Positions 24,171 through 33,229 of a DNA stretch of 57,318 nt are shown here, piece after piece. Position numbers and translations under genes: made by a program. Source of the stretch: an uncultured Saprospiraceae bacterium (GTDB lineage: Bacteria; Bacteroidota; Bacteroidia; Chitinophagales; Saprospiraceae); contig CALLPI010000025.1 in assembly GCA_938015595.1 (NCBI GenBank), positions 1-57,318 on the forward strand, in the 5' to 3' direction. The notes beneath the pieces are model-generated. The model was not told where the DNA came from, made no database searches, and saw only the letters and a list, made by a program, of their open reading frames with translations. Numbering within the stretch: position 1 is the first letter of the stretch; each line of letters starts with the position of its first letter.

Positions 24171-26924
24171 TCATTGGCGTTTTTCGCGTATAAAATCTTC
24201 TACGCTGTCCAATTGTGGCGACTCAAGCAAGCTTTTCCAGTCAAATTTTTCATCGAAAGGCGTAAGGGCTTTTTGCGGGTCAAAGATGCGGGCGTCTGCG
24301 GGTAATGCTGTGTAGGGTGTAAAGTCGGGTTTATCGGTGAAGAAGTCGCTTAGATCTGCTGCGCTAGCATCGTATTGATTGAGATAAGGTATGCCCAGGA
24401 TATTCCAGAAGGTTTTGAAAATACTGCCAAAGCTGTAATGACGGTGGCTCATGTAGTTGCGCTTGGCCCAGGGCGAGCACACCATAAGGATACTGCGGTG
24501 TGCATCTACGTGGTCTTGGCCGTCTTGTGAGTCGTCTTCGGTAACGAATATGGCCATTTCCTTCCAGTAGGGTGTAGAGGAGAGAAACTCGATAATGCGC
24601 CCCAGGGCGAGGTCATTATCGGCCATGTAACTCTCGCGGAAAGGGTAGCCAGCTTCAGGCCGCTCGCCGGCGCCGTGGTCGTTTGGCAGCAAAATGGTGA
24701 GCACCTGCGGCAGTTTTTCCTTGCTGTTCAGCCACTTTTCCTTGAATTCTGCGATGAACAAATCAGCCCTGAACTGGTCTGGGATGGCCATATTATACGT
24801 GGGATAAGTGCGGGAAGAATTGGCGAATAGCGGTGCCGGCACGGGGTAGTTAACGAGCACTTTTTGGCCGTAGTACTTCATGGTGGAGTCGGCGTAGTTA
24901 TTAGCCATTTCGGTGCCAAAGCCCCAGTTGTAAACGCTGACTTTGTGGCGCTCGAAGTGCTCCCACATGGAGCCGGCCTCGTTGTAATCTTCGGGGTAAA
25001 AAGAACCTGCGGCGCCTGTCCAGATGAATTTGCCAGGCTCTTTACTATTGGGATTAATGCGCCGGCTTCCTCCATAAGCGGTGGGCACGTTAGTTTCTAC
25101 CCATTCGTTGGGATAGGTATTGGAAAGCCAGCGATGGCCATCGGCTGAGTGGTCGCTATCCACGTAGAAATTGTCGGCCATGCTAAAGCGCTGTGCCAAA
25201 GCCAAATGATTGGGCATGACGGTGGCATTTTGCACTGTAGCGGTTTTAGCTTTGTTGCTAAAAGTGCGGTTGTAGCCATAGCGCGCCAAGTCGGGGTCGC
25301 CTTTGCCGGCTTTTACCTGGCCAAACACTTCATCATAGGTGCGGTTTTCTTTTGAGATGAACACAATGTACCTGATAGGGCTCCTGCGTTCACCGGGATA
25401 GAGTGGTATGGGGTTGTTGCGGCGGGCGGCAAAGGCCGTAGCGCGAGCGGGGTGTACTACAAAGTTATTGTCTAGTACTTGCTGCGTGTATTTGGGTAAG
25501 TCGGTATCTGCAGGAATATCCAGCACAGTGACCGAGCCTTTCATTAGGTGCCCCACATAACTACCTTCTGGCCCTTCAGTAAAGGTGTAGCCGCCATTGG
25601 GGCCGCTGCCATAACCCTTGGCATTGGCCACCACAAGTTTTTTGCCGTCAGGGGTGACGGCCAGTTTGGATGGAAACCACCCTACTGGCAAGTAGCCGGC
25701 TACTTCCAGTTTGGGTACATCAATGACTGCTACGGCATTGAGGCCAGAAGCCGCTACATAGAGCCGTTTCTGGTCGGGCGAGAGCGCTAGTCCGAAAGGA
25801 ATAACCCCCCGAAACCGGCTCAGTGCCGGGAGCGGTTTTAGAAAGATATTCTTGACTACCTTTCCTTCGCGGGGTTCAATGACGGAGACGCAATCGTTGT
25901 TGCCGTTGGTTACAAACACATAGCGATCCGAGGTAGCTATGCTGTTGGGGCTGGCACCGCCTACAGCAGGAATACCTTCAATCTTTTCGCCTACCAGAAA
26001 GCCGGTTTTGATTTTGTGCAGAACTTTGGGCGTTTGGGACGCCACATCTACTGCCCACACAGAGAAGGCTTCCGGTGCGTTGGTGTCGCCCAGGCCGGGT
26101 ATCTCCACGTCGTCTTGCTTGTAACCCTCGCGCATTTCAGGGGTATTGTAGCCAAATGCGGGAAAATTCAAGCCGGAGTTGGGCAAGTCGTTCAGCCTTA
26201 CATTACTGAATGGTTTGTATTCAAAAACGCCTACATTAGCTACATAAGCGGTTTTTTCGTCTGGTGATAAGGCCACGCCAAACGGGTAGCGGCCTACTTG
26301 CACGTAGTGCAGCACTTGGCGTACGCGGGTATCGGCAATGATGAGGCGGAAGTTGCTCTGGTCGCAGATATAGAGCGTCTGCCCGTCCTGGCTTAGCGCA
26401 AGGTCACCCAGATATCCATCAGGGTGGTCGGGCTGGGCGCACACAATGGAGTCTAGTTTGGCACCAGTAGCCAGGTCAAAGCGATACACTTTGTTGGCCT
26501 GCCCACCGGCTACCCATACGCTGCGATTGTCGGGGGTGATAGCCAGACCCATAAATACGTCTTCCAGGAGGTTTTTGTCGTTGAAAGGCCCTTCTGGCAC
26601 TTGGCGCACTGATAGGTTGCCGGAGGCAATGCCGCCAGCGATTGTGATAGAAAACGGGCGATTACCGGAGTTGGCCGTTACGGCGGTGCTGCCATCAGGC
26701 GACAAGGCCAGGCCAAAGGGATGCGGTGCTATACGGATGGTTTGCCCCATGGGGCGGATAAATCGTCCGTTGGGAATGATTGTAGTGCCGTCTTCGTCAA
26801 TGGTGCAGTAGGCATCACCGGCGGGCGGCTCTACAATCGCGACCCTGCTCTGCTGAGACAGTTTACAGCCCACTGCAAGCGCCCACAACAGTGCAAAGCA
26901 AACAACAATAAGCGTTGGTTTCAT
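24171..26924 (-). CDS. Lipoprotein: YncE-like beta-propeller fused to an alkaline-phosphatase-superfamily phosphoesterase
   Basis: About 917 residues. The N-terminus MKPTLIVVCFALLWALAVGC is a lipoprotein signal with Cys20, which sets the start at 26924 (open frame to 27014). Residues about 40-470 are a seven-bladed YncE/lactonase-type propeller with repeats such as PFGLALSPDGSTAVTAN and GLALSPDQKRLYVAA. The C-terminal half resembles the phosphoesterase family (acid phosphatase/phospholipase C-like): ISKENRTYDEVFG, MADNFYVDSDHSADGHRW and FVTEDDSQDGQDHVDAHRS, with many metal-binding Asp, Glu and His residues. It should release phosphate or cleave phosphoesters in the periplasm or at the surface. 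It is the first gene of a five-gene minus-strand set. Paired direct repeats lie 100 nt upstream. Confidence 0.92.
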   Translation of the reverse strand: MKPTLIVVCFALLWALAVGCKLSQQSRVAIVEPPAGDAYCTIDEDGTTIIPNGRFIRPMGQTIRIAPHPFGLALSPDGSTAVTANSGNRPFSITIAGGIASGNLSVRQVPEGPFNDKNLLEDVFMGLAITPDNRSVWVAGGQANKVYRFDLATGAKLDSIVCAQPDHPDGYLGDLALSQDGQTLYICDQSNFRLIIADTRVRQVLHYVQVGRYPFGVALSPDEKTAYVANVGVFEYKPFSNVRLNDLPNSGLNFPAFGYNTPEMREGYKQDDVEIPGLGDTNAPEAFSVWAVDVASQTPKVLHKIKTGFLVGEKIEGIPAVGGASPNSIATSDRYVFVTNGNNDCVSVIEPREGKVVKNIFLKPLPALSRFRGVIPFGLALSPDQKRLYVAASGLNAVAVIDVPKLEVAGYLPVGWFPSKLAVTPDGKKLVVANAKGYGSGPNGGYTFTEGPEGSYVGHLMKGSVTVLDIPADTDLPKYTQQVLDNNFVVHPARATAFAARRNNPIPLYPGERRSPIRYIVFISKENRTYDEVFGQVKAGKGDPDLARYGYNRTFSNKAKTATVQNATVMPNHLALAQRFSMADNFYVDSDHSADGHRWLSNTYPNEWVETNVPTAYGGSRRINPNSKEPGKFIWTGAAGSFYPEDYNEAGSMWEHFERHKVSVYNWGFGTEMANNYADSTMKYYGQKVLVNYPVPAPLFANSSRTYPTYNMAIPDQFRADLFIAEFKEKWLNSKEKLPQVLTILLPNDHGAGERPEAGYPFRESYMADNDLALGRIIEFLSSTPYWKEMAIFVTEDDSQDGQDHVDAHRSILMVCSPWAKRNYMSHRHYSFGSIFKTFWNILGIPYLNQYDASAADLSDFFTDKPDFTPYTALPADARIFDPQKALTPFDEKFDWKSLLESPQLDSVEDFIREKRQ

Positions 26925-27024
26925 AGCGGCGTATGTCTTGCTGGTTTTTGTTTGTTCACAGCGAAGGTAATACGCCGGCAGGTACAAAGACGGGGCAGTG
27001 CACAAAGTTTGCAAAAGATTAATG

Positions 27025-27058
27025 AATGATTAATCTTGTTAATAAATGATTAATCTTG
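27025..27058. repeat. Two direct repeats AATGATTAATCTTG, 20-bp period
   Basis: AATGATTAATCTTG occurs at 27025-27038 and again at 27045-27058, so the centres are exactly 20 bp apart (about two helical turns). A weaker partial copy (AGATTAATG) precedes them at about 27017. The pair lies 101 nt upstream of the lipoprotein phosphoesterase start (26924) and about 120 nt from the end of the S9 peptidase gene (27177). Two sites on one DNA face suggest binding of a dimer or a pair of regulators. Confidence 0.7.
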
Positions 27059-27176
27059 AAGCAATAGCTTCGAGCCCAGCCCATGGATGGCTGCTGCAGT
27101 CCTTCAGTGGCGTGTCTTGCGCTGCTGTCTATTGAAAGCCTCTTTTTTGAGGAGTGCTAGCAGCCCGCTATTGAGT

Positions 27177-29309
27177 TCAGAATTTCGGCTCCAGCCCCAT
27201 TACATAGAAGCAGAAGGAGTAGATGTCGGCGGTTAGCTCCAGGCCTTTGCGCAGGTTGCTGGCGCCGTGCCCGCTTTGGGTATCAATGCGGATGAGCGCG
27301 GGGCGGTCGGTAGAGGCCTTGGCTTGCAACTCGGCGGCATATTTGAAGGAGTGTGCTGGCACTACGCGGTCGTCGTGGTCGGCGGTGGTAATGAGGGTGG
27401 CTGGATAGCGCACACCAGCCTTGATATTGTGCAGCGGTGAGTAGGCGTACAGGTTTTTGAACTCGGCCTCGGAGGCTTCTGCGCTTCCGTACTCGGCAAT
27501 CCAGTTCCAGCCAATGGTAAACTTCTGGAAGCGCAGCATGTCCATGACGCCTACTTGCGGAATAGCCACGCCGAAGAGATCAGGACGCTGGTTGATGACT
27601 GCTCCTACCAGTAGGCCGCCATTGGAGCCGCCCAAGCAAGCCAAATAAGGCGTACTGGTGTACTGGTTGGCAATCAGATACTCGGCGGCGGCGATGAAAT
27701 CGTCAAACACATTTTGCTTGTTGAAGCGCATACCGGCCTCGTGCCAAGCCTCGCCGTACTCGCTGCCGCCTCTTAGGTTGGCTGATGCGTAGATGCCGCC
27801 CTGCTCCAGCCAGGTAATGCGGCTCATGCTAAAGCTGGGCGTTACGCTGATGTTGAAGCCGCCATACGCATACAGGATGGTGGGGTTTTTGCCGTTCAGC
27901 TCAAGGCCTTTTTTGTGTACGATAAACATAGGTACTCTTGTGCCATCTTTGCTGGTGTAGAATACCTGCTTGGTTTCAAATGCATTGGGGTCGAACGCTA
28001 CTTCCGGTGCGCGGAATAGCGTACTTTGCCCGCTGGCTATGTCATACATGTATATGGAGGGCGGATAGGCAAAGCTGGTAAAGGTATAGAACACTTTTTT
28101 ATCGCTGCGCTGGCCAATGAACCCGCTGGCTGTGCCCAGTGCTGGCAACTTGACTTCGCGTTCCAGTTGCCCTTGAAACGAAAACACATATACGCGGGTA
28201 GTCACGTCTTTAGAATATCCTACAAACAACCTGCCTCCGGCGCTGGATACAAAAGTGAGTGGCTCTGGTTTTTCGGGAATGATGGTCTTCCAGTGGGCTT
28301 TGCCAGGTTTGCGGGGGTCTATGAGCACCACGCGGCTATTGGGTGCACCGTCGTTGGTTTCTACCAGAAAGCCACCCTTGACCACATCAATGAGGCCGTA
28401 GCTATACTCGCCTGGCTCGGTAATCAGAGGCATGAAGGGCGCTTTAGGATCAGTACCTTTGCGATACCACAACGCATTGCCCAGTTTGCCTTTGCCTCGG
28501 TCGGAGATGTTGAGAAAAGTATATCGCTCGTCTTCTGAGCTGAACACGCCGTGGAAGCGCTGAGGGTTGGCTGGGTCTTCATACACCAGCACATCTGCTG
28601 ACTGCGGGGTACCTACCCGGTGGTAATATACCTGGTGGTTTTCGTTTTTGGTGCTCAGTTCTTTTCCGGGTTCGGGCTTTGGGTAGCGACTGTAGTAAAA
28701 GCCGTTGCCCTGCCAGGATACGCCAGTGACCTTGGCCCACTCAATCTTGTCGTTCAGGTTTTGGCCGGTGCGCATGTCGCGCACATAAATGGTGCGCCAG
28801 TCGCTGCCGCCTGCAGAAGTGCCCACTGCAGCATAGCGCCCGTTTTTGGACAACGAGAAAATGGCCATGGAGGTGGTATTGTCAGGCGAGAGCAGGTTGG
28901 GGTCTATGACCAACTCTGGTGTGCCATCTAGGCCTTTTTGGCGGTAGAGGACGCTTTGGTTCTGCAGGCCATCATTTTTGTAGAAGTAATAGTATTCGTT
29001 GTTTCTGAACGGCGAGGAGTACTTGGGGTAGTTGTTGGTTTTTATGAGGCGGTCAAGCCAAGCCTGACGAAAAGGTATCTGCGCCAAATACTTGAAGGTG
29101 ACTTCGTTTTGGGCTTTTACCCATGCTTTGGTTTCTTCGCTGTAGTCGTCTTCCAGCCAGCGGTAAGGGTCGGCTACTGTAGTGCCAAAGTAAGTATCTA
29201 CTGTTTCGGTCTTTCGGGTAGGCGGATAGGTAAACTGCGCCTGGATATGAATCATCGTCATAAGCAATACCGCCGCACTGGCAGCCACAAAACGCATGAA
29301 ACGCATCAT
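27177..29309 (-). CDS. Prolyl oligopeptidase (family S9)
   Basis: About 710 residues. A signal peptide (MMRFMRFVAASAAVLLMTMIHIQA) sends the enzyme to the periplasm. I use the Met at 29309; Met at 29306 is equivalent and the frame is open to 29342. The N-terminal seven-bladed propeller starts after PPTRKTETVDTYFGTTVADPYRWLEDD, the classical S9A opening. The catalytic domain carries Ser in GGSNGG, Asp in TTADHDDRVVPAHSFKY and His in QSGHGASN. It cleaves short peptides after proline. It is divergent from the DUF4350 gene at 29471. TACCTTTG on the minus strand (29340-29347) is a candidate -7 box. Confidence 0.95.
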   Translation of the reverse strand: MMRFMRFVAASAAVLLMTMIHIQAQFTYPPTRKTETVDTYFGTTVADPYRWLEDDYSEETKAWVKAQNEVTFKYLAQIPFRQAWLDRLIKTNNYPKYSSPFRNNEYYYFYKNDGLQNQSVLYRQKGLDGTPELVIDPNLLSPDNTTSMAIFSLSKNGRYAAVGTSAGGSDWRTIYVRDMRTGQNLNDKIEWAKVTGVSWQGNGFYYSRYPKPEPGKELSTKNENHQVYYHRVGTPQSADVLVYEDPANPQRFHGVFSSEDERYTFLNISDRGKGKLGNALWYRKGTDPKAPFMPLITEPGEYSYGLIDVVKGGFLVETNDGAPNSRVVLIDPRKPGKAHWKTIIPEKPEPLTFVSSAGGRLFVGYSKDVTTRVYVFSFQGQLEREVKLPALGTASGFIGQRSDKKVFYTFTSFAYPPSIYMYDIASGQSTLFRAPEVAFDPNAFETKQVFYTSKDGTRVPMFIVHKKGLELNGKNPTILYAYGGFNISVTPSFSMSRITWLEQGGIYASANLRGGSEYGEAWHEAGMRFNKQNVFDDFIAAAEYLIANQYTSTPYLACLGGSNGGLLVGAVINQRPDLFGVAIPQVGVMDMLRFQKFTIGWNWIAEYGSAEASEAEFKNLYAYSPLHNIKAGVRYPATLITTADHDDRVVPAHSFKYAAELQAKASTDRPALIRIDTQSGHGASNLRKGLELTADIYSFCFYVMGLEPKF

Positions 29310-29339
29310 AGTTGTTATCGGGTTTGATAAAACAAAATA

Positions 29340-29347
29340 CAAAGGTA
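29340..29347 (-). promoter_or_regulatory. -7 promoter element upstream of the S9 peptidase gene
   Basis: Read on the minus strand the bases are TACCTTTG, a full match to TAnnTTTG, 31 nt before the start codon at 29309. No matching TTTG stands at the ideal -33 distance. Confidence 0.45.
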
Positions 29348-29415
29348 CACACTCTGGAGCAGTGCGCCCATTAGCGCCAAAACATTGTTCGCATCAAAAC
29401 GGTTTGGAAAATCCA

Positions 29416-29446
29416 TTTGGATTTTATAGCCAAGTCCTTACCTTTG
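29416..29446 (+). promoter_or_regulatory. Bacteroidota-type promoter (TTTG-N19-TACCTTTG) of the DUF4350-MoxR-DUF58 operon
   Basis: TTTG at 29416-29419 and TACCTTTG at 29439-29446 are separated by 19 nt, matching the Bacteroidota consensus of TTTG near -33 and TAnnTTTG near -7. The transcription start should fall around 29451-29453, giving a leader of about 18 nt before the TTG start codon at 29471. It is the most complete promoter I find in the window. Confidence 0.75.
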
Positions 29447-29470
29447 GCTATAGGTATGCACAATTGAATT

Positions 29471-30748
29471 TTGAGCCGAAAGTCCTTCATACGAATTATC
29501 GCCCTGGTTGCCGTGCTGTTGGTGCTGGCTGCCGTGCTATGGAAGCCCTGGGATCGTGGCATTTCCTGGCAAGAACACTACCTTCGCAGCAGCAAAGACC
29601 CCTACGGCACTTACGTCTTATTTGAAACCCTGAAAGAAACCAAAGGCGGCAAGAAAGGCTTCAAAGTCATTGCCGACAGCTTGCCCGGCGCCTTACCTCG
29701 TGGCAAAGCCATGCAGGCCATCTATGTCTTTGTAGGGGATGAAATGTTCATCAGCAAGCGCAGTATTGATACTTTGCTCAGCTTTGTAGCTGCCGGCAAC
29801 TCCGCCTTTATCAGCGCACGCTACATACCTCACTACTTGGCAGAATCTGTAATGGCTAAACACTGTGATGGCTTGTTTTACAATTGGGAAGGCATGAGTT
29901 TTCACCAAGACACCGTAGTGTGGCTCCAACTGGAGCATCCTGCCCTGGCCCTGGAAAAAAGCGTGCCCTGCCGACTGCGTTATTACAAGCAACATATAAA
30001 AAACTCCTGGTCTTTTTTTCCTGAGCACAGCCTGTGTTTGGACGAGAGCGACGTCATTTCGCTGGGCAGTATGAATGGCAGCCTCATCAACTTTGTGCGC
30101 ATTCCCTATGGCGAGGGCTATTTTTATCTGCACAGCACTCCATTGATCTTCACCAACTACTACATGATCCAGCCCGAGGTGTTGCAGTATGCGGAAGGTG
30201 TGCTCTCGCACTTGGACGACGGGCCAGTATATTGGGACGAACGCAGCCTTACACCTTCGGCTTCTTCTGTGTCTTCGCAGCCGCGCAGCAAGGCGCTGTC
30301 TTCCAAAAGCCCTCTGCAATACATTCTCTCGCAGGCGCCTCTGGCATGGGCATGGTATCTACTGCTAGCTATGGGGCTACTGTACCTGGCTATACGCTCG
30401 CGCAGGCGGCAGCGCATTGTGCCAGTACTGGAGCCCAATGCCAATACCTCTATGGAGTTTATCGCTACTATTGGCCGGCTGTATTTTTTGCAGAACAACC
30501 ACTATCAACTCTGCCTCCAGAAGCTACGCCTCTTCTTACAGTTTCTGCGCGAGCGCTACAGGTTGTCTGCTGCCGAGCCTAGCGAGGAGTTTCTAGAAGA
30601 ACTAGCGGCCAAGTCGCGAGTGCCTCGCAAACTGATTGACACCATATTTCTAATGCAAACCAATATTCAATCTTCTGGCAAAGTCACTGAGGGGACACTC
30701 CTGCAGTTGCATGGCTTGCTAGAGGAATTTTATCGTACATGCAAATAA
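29471..30748 (+). CDS. DUF4350 domain-containing membrane protein
   Basis: 425 residues. An N-terminal TM helix (SFIRIIALVAVLLVLAAVLW) is followed by an extracytoplasmic DUF4350 domain (YGTYVLFETLKE, then AIYVFVGDEMFISKRSIDTLLSFVAAGNSAFISARY, a Rossmann-like GATase/GldG-type fold). A second TM lies at about 289-309 (PLAWAWYLLLAMGLLYLAIRS), then a cytosolic helical tail. A stop codon at 29465-29467 in this frame means TTG at 29471 is the only usual start; no ATG occurs until deep in the domain. It lies in an operon with MoxR and DUF58 genes, with 9 nt to the next gene. DUF4350-MoxR-DUF58 sets are a known but poorly understood chaperone-like envelope module. Confidence 0.9.
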   Translation: MSRKSFIRIIALVAVLLVLAAVLWKPWDRGISWQEHYLRSSKDPYGTYVLFETLKETKGGKKGFKVIADSLPGALPRGKAMQAIYVFVGDEMFISKRSIDTLLSFVAAGNSAFISARYIPHYLAESVMAKHCDGLFYNWEGMSFHQDTVVWLQLEHPALALEKSVPCRLRYYKQHIKNSWSFFPEHSLCLDESDVISLGSMNGSLINFVRIPYGEGYFYLHSTPLIFTNYYMIQPEVLQYAEGVLSHLDDGPVYWDERSLTPSASSVSSQPRSKALSSKSPLQYILSQAPLAWAWYLLLAMGLLYLAIRSRRRQRIVPVLEPNANTSMEFIATIGRLYFLQNNHYQLCLQKLRLFLQFLRERYRLSAAEPSEEFLEELAAKSRVPRKLIDTIFLMQTNIQSSGKVTEGTLLQLHGLLEEFYRTCK

Positions 30749-30757
30749 ACAAGGCTT

Positions 30758-31828
30758 ATGCACTCGGACGAATTGAACCTGCCCGGTGACCCCACCGAAC
30801 AATCCGACCCTCCTTACCTTGCCCACACAGATGAAGACCTCATCCCTGAAACGCTCTCTACCTGGCAGCACAAGCGCGTGGACCTGAGCCGAATTTATCA
30901 CGGTGCGTGCATGATACGCGAAGAACTGGCCAAAGTGGTAGTGGGCCAACAACAAGCTATTGACATGATGTTGGCTGCCATTTTATGCAGTGGTCATATT
31001 CTGCTAGAGGGTGTACCCGGTATAGCCAAAACCCTGATAGCTAAGCTCATGGCTCAAACTATGAGCACTGGGTTTTCGCGCATACAGTTTACACCTGACC
31101 TCATGCCCAGCGATGTGATCGGCACTACCGTTTTTAATATGAAAACCTCGGAGTTTTCATTCAATGCAGGGCCTATCTTCTCCAACATCATCCTCATTGA
31201 CGAGATCAACCGCGCTCCAGCCAAAACCCAGGCTGCACTCTTTGAGGTAATGGAAGAATGCCAGGTCACCGTGGACGGGCAAACCTACCCGATGCAATAC
31301 CCTTTCTTTGTGATTGCCACTCAAAACCCTATTGAGCAGGAAGGTACTTACAAACTGCCCGAAGCTCAGTTGGACCGCTTCCTGGTGCGCATCATCTTGG
31401 ACTACCCCAAGCTGGAGGAAGAACAAATCATCCTGCGCCGCTTCCAGAATGACTTCGGCGGCAGCCTGCGCCAGATGGTCAAGGCAGTCTTCACGCCCGA
31501 CGACATCCGCGCATGCCGCGACCTCGTGCAGCAGGTCTATATCAAGGAAGAATTAATCGACTACATAGCCACTATTGTGCACTACACTCGTCACAACGGT
31601 GACCTCTTCCTTGGGGCCTCGCCTCGTGCTTCGCTGGCCATCATGAAAATGGCCAAGGCCGTAGCTGCCATCGAAGGCCGCGACTTCGCAACCCCTGACG
31701 ATGTTCGCCATGTATGCTACCCAGTGCTCAACCATCGCATCATCCTCAGCCCCGAGCGCGAGATGGAGGGCTATACTACTCGCCAGGTTATTGACGAAAT
31801 TGTGTCTAAGATTGAGGTGCCTCGCTGA
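30758..31828 (+). CDS. MoxR-family AAA+ ATPase
   Basis: 356 residues. The Walker A motif is EGVPGIAKT, Walker B is IILIDEINRAP, and sensor and arginine-finger blocks are present (VIATQNPIEQEGTYKLPEAQLDRF). The C-terminal lid ends GRDFATPDDVRHVCYPVLNHRIIL. MoxR ATPases act as chaperones that mature or activate partner complexes, typically with VWA or DUF58 proteins. The stop codon TGA overlaps the start of the DUF58 gene (ATG at 31828), so translation of the two is coupled. Confidence 0.96.
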   Translation: MHSDELNLPGDPTEQSDPPYLAHTDEDLIPETLSTWQHKRVDLSRIYHGACMIREELAKVVVGQQQAIDMMLAAILCSGHILLEGVPGIAKTLIAKLMAQTMSTGFSRIQFTPDLMPSDVIGTTVFNMKTSEFSFNAGPIFSNIILIDEINRAPAKTQAALFEVMEECQVTVDGQTYPMQYPFFVIATQNPIEQEGTYKLPEAQLDRFLVRIILDYPKLEEEQIILRRFQNDFGGSLRQMVKAVFTPDDIRACRDLVQQVYIKEELIDYIATIVHYTRHNGDLFLGASPRASLAIMKMAKAVAAIEGRDFATPDDVRHVCYPVLNHRIILSPEREMEGYTTRQVIDEIVSKIEVPR

Positions 31829-33159
31829 TGCCTGCTATGAAAGCGCTTTTCCTAAGCAATCGTTTTTTCTTGGTCATGGGCGCCCTCGTCGTGCTTTTTG
31901 CGCTGGGTTTTGCTTTTCCGCTGGTATTTACTCTGGCTAAGGCTGCATTTGTCCTGTGGCTGGTGTTGCTGGCGCTGGATGCCTGGCTACTGTTTGGTAG
32001 CAACTTCCAGTTTGTCGGCGAACGCAAGTTGCCTATGGCGTTCTCCCTGGGCGACCCCAATCCAGTTTACATTCACATAGAGAACCGCTCTGGCATTCCG
32101 CTGCGCTGTACATTGGTGGATGAACTGCCTGTGCAGTTTCAAATCCGCGATTTTGAACAACGCGCCCTCATCGCTCCTGGCGAAGCCCAGTGGATCCGCT
32201 ACGAACTCACCCCCCTGACGCGCGGCGAGTACAGCTTTGGGCGCGTCAATGCGTTCGTCGCCTCGCCGCTTGGCTTGTTGGAGCGCAGGGTTTTTCTAGC
32301 CAGACCCGCCGACATTCCTGTATTTCCCTCTATTTTGCAAATGAAAAAATACGAATTGCGCGCCTTTGACCGTATGGCGCAGTTTAATGGCCTTAAACGC
32401 TTGCGCCGCATCGGCCACAGCTACGAGTTTGAGCAAATCAAAAACTATGTACAAGGCGACGACTACCGCGCCATCAACTGGAAAGCCAGCGGCCGCCGCG
32501 CCCAGATCATGGTCAATCAGTACGAGGATGAGCGCGCCCAGCAGGTGTACTGCATCATTGATAAGAGCCGCGTCATGCGCCTGCCATTTGCTGGCCTCAG
32601 TCTTACGGACTACGCCATCAACACCAGCCTGGTTATTTCCAATATTGCCCTGCAAAAGCACGATCGCGCCGGTCTTATTACCTTTTCTGACGTCATCGGC
32701 GCCACCATTAAGTCTGACAGTAAAGCTAATCAGCTCAACAAAATCTTTCAGGCACTCTATCGCGAAAAAGAACGCCCGCTGGAGGCCAACTATGAGTTGC
32801 TCTTCCAGGCCACCCGCAAGCTTATCAACGGCCGCAGTTTACTGCTGCTTTTTACCAATTTTGAAAGTAGCTACGCCTTGGACCGCGCACTGCCTATCTT
32901 GCGCCGCATCAACAAGATGCACCTGTTGGTGGTCATCTTTTTTGAAAATACCGAAATTCAGGAACTAGCACGCCGCCCAGCACAAAGTATAGAAGATATC
33001 TACAAGCAAACTACCGCCCAGCAGTTTTTGGCCGAGAAAAGCCGCATGGTGGGCAAGTTGCGCCAGTTTGGCATACAGGCGGTGCTGACCAAGCCTGAAG
33101 ATCTCTCTATACAAACCATCAATAAATACCTGGAAATGAAGGCGAAAGGGTTAATTTGA
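31828..33159 (+). CDS. DUF58 domain-containing protein
   Basis: 443 residues. Two TM helices (about 5-25 and 29-49) form an N-terminal hairpin. The diagnostic DUF58 block is YEFEQIKNYVQGDDYRAINWKASGRRAQIMVNQYEDERAQQVY, followed by a VWA-like region (CIIDKSRVMRL, HDRAGLITFSD, LLLLFTNFESS). It presumably acts with the MoxR ATPase in assembly or quality control at the membrane. Its start overlaps the MoxR stop. The BatA/BatB/TPR genes that often follow in Bacteroidota are absent here; the operon ends with this gene. Confidence 0.95.
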   Translation: MPAMKALFLSNRFFLVMGALVVLFALGFAFPLVFTLAKAAFVLWLVLLALDAWLLFGSNFQFVGERKLPMAFSLGDPNPVYIHIENRSGIPLRCTLVDELPVQFQIRDFEQRALIAPGEAQWIRYELTPLTRGEYSFGRVNAFVASPLGLLERRVFLARPADIPVFPSILQMKKYELRAFDRMAQFNGLKRLRRIGHSYEFEQIKNYVQGDDYRAINWKASGRRAQIMVNQYEDERAQQVYCIIDKSRVMRLPFAGLSLTDYAINTSLVISNIALQKHDRAGLITFSDVIGATIKSDSKANQLNKIFQALYREKERPLEANYELLFQATRKLINGRSLLLLFTNFESSYALDRALPILRRINKMHLLVVIFFENTEIQELARRPAQSIEDIYKQTTAQQFLAEKSRMVGKLRQFGIQAVLTKPEDLSIQTINKYLEMKAKGLI

Positions 33160-33229
33160 GGACTTCGGGTTGTGAGGATTGGAGTAATTTCTATCCTTGA
33201 GGTAAGGCTGTACTCGGGCTGGTTCTGGT

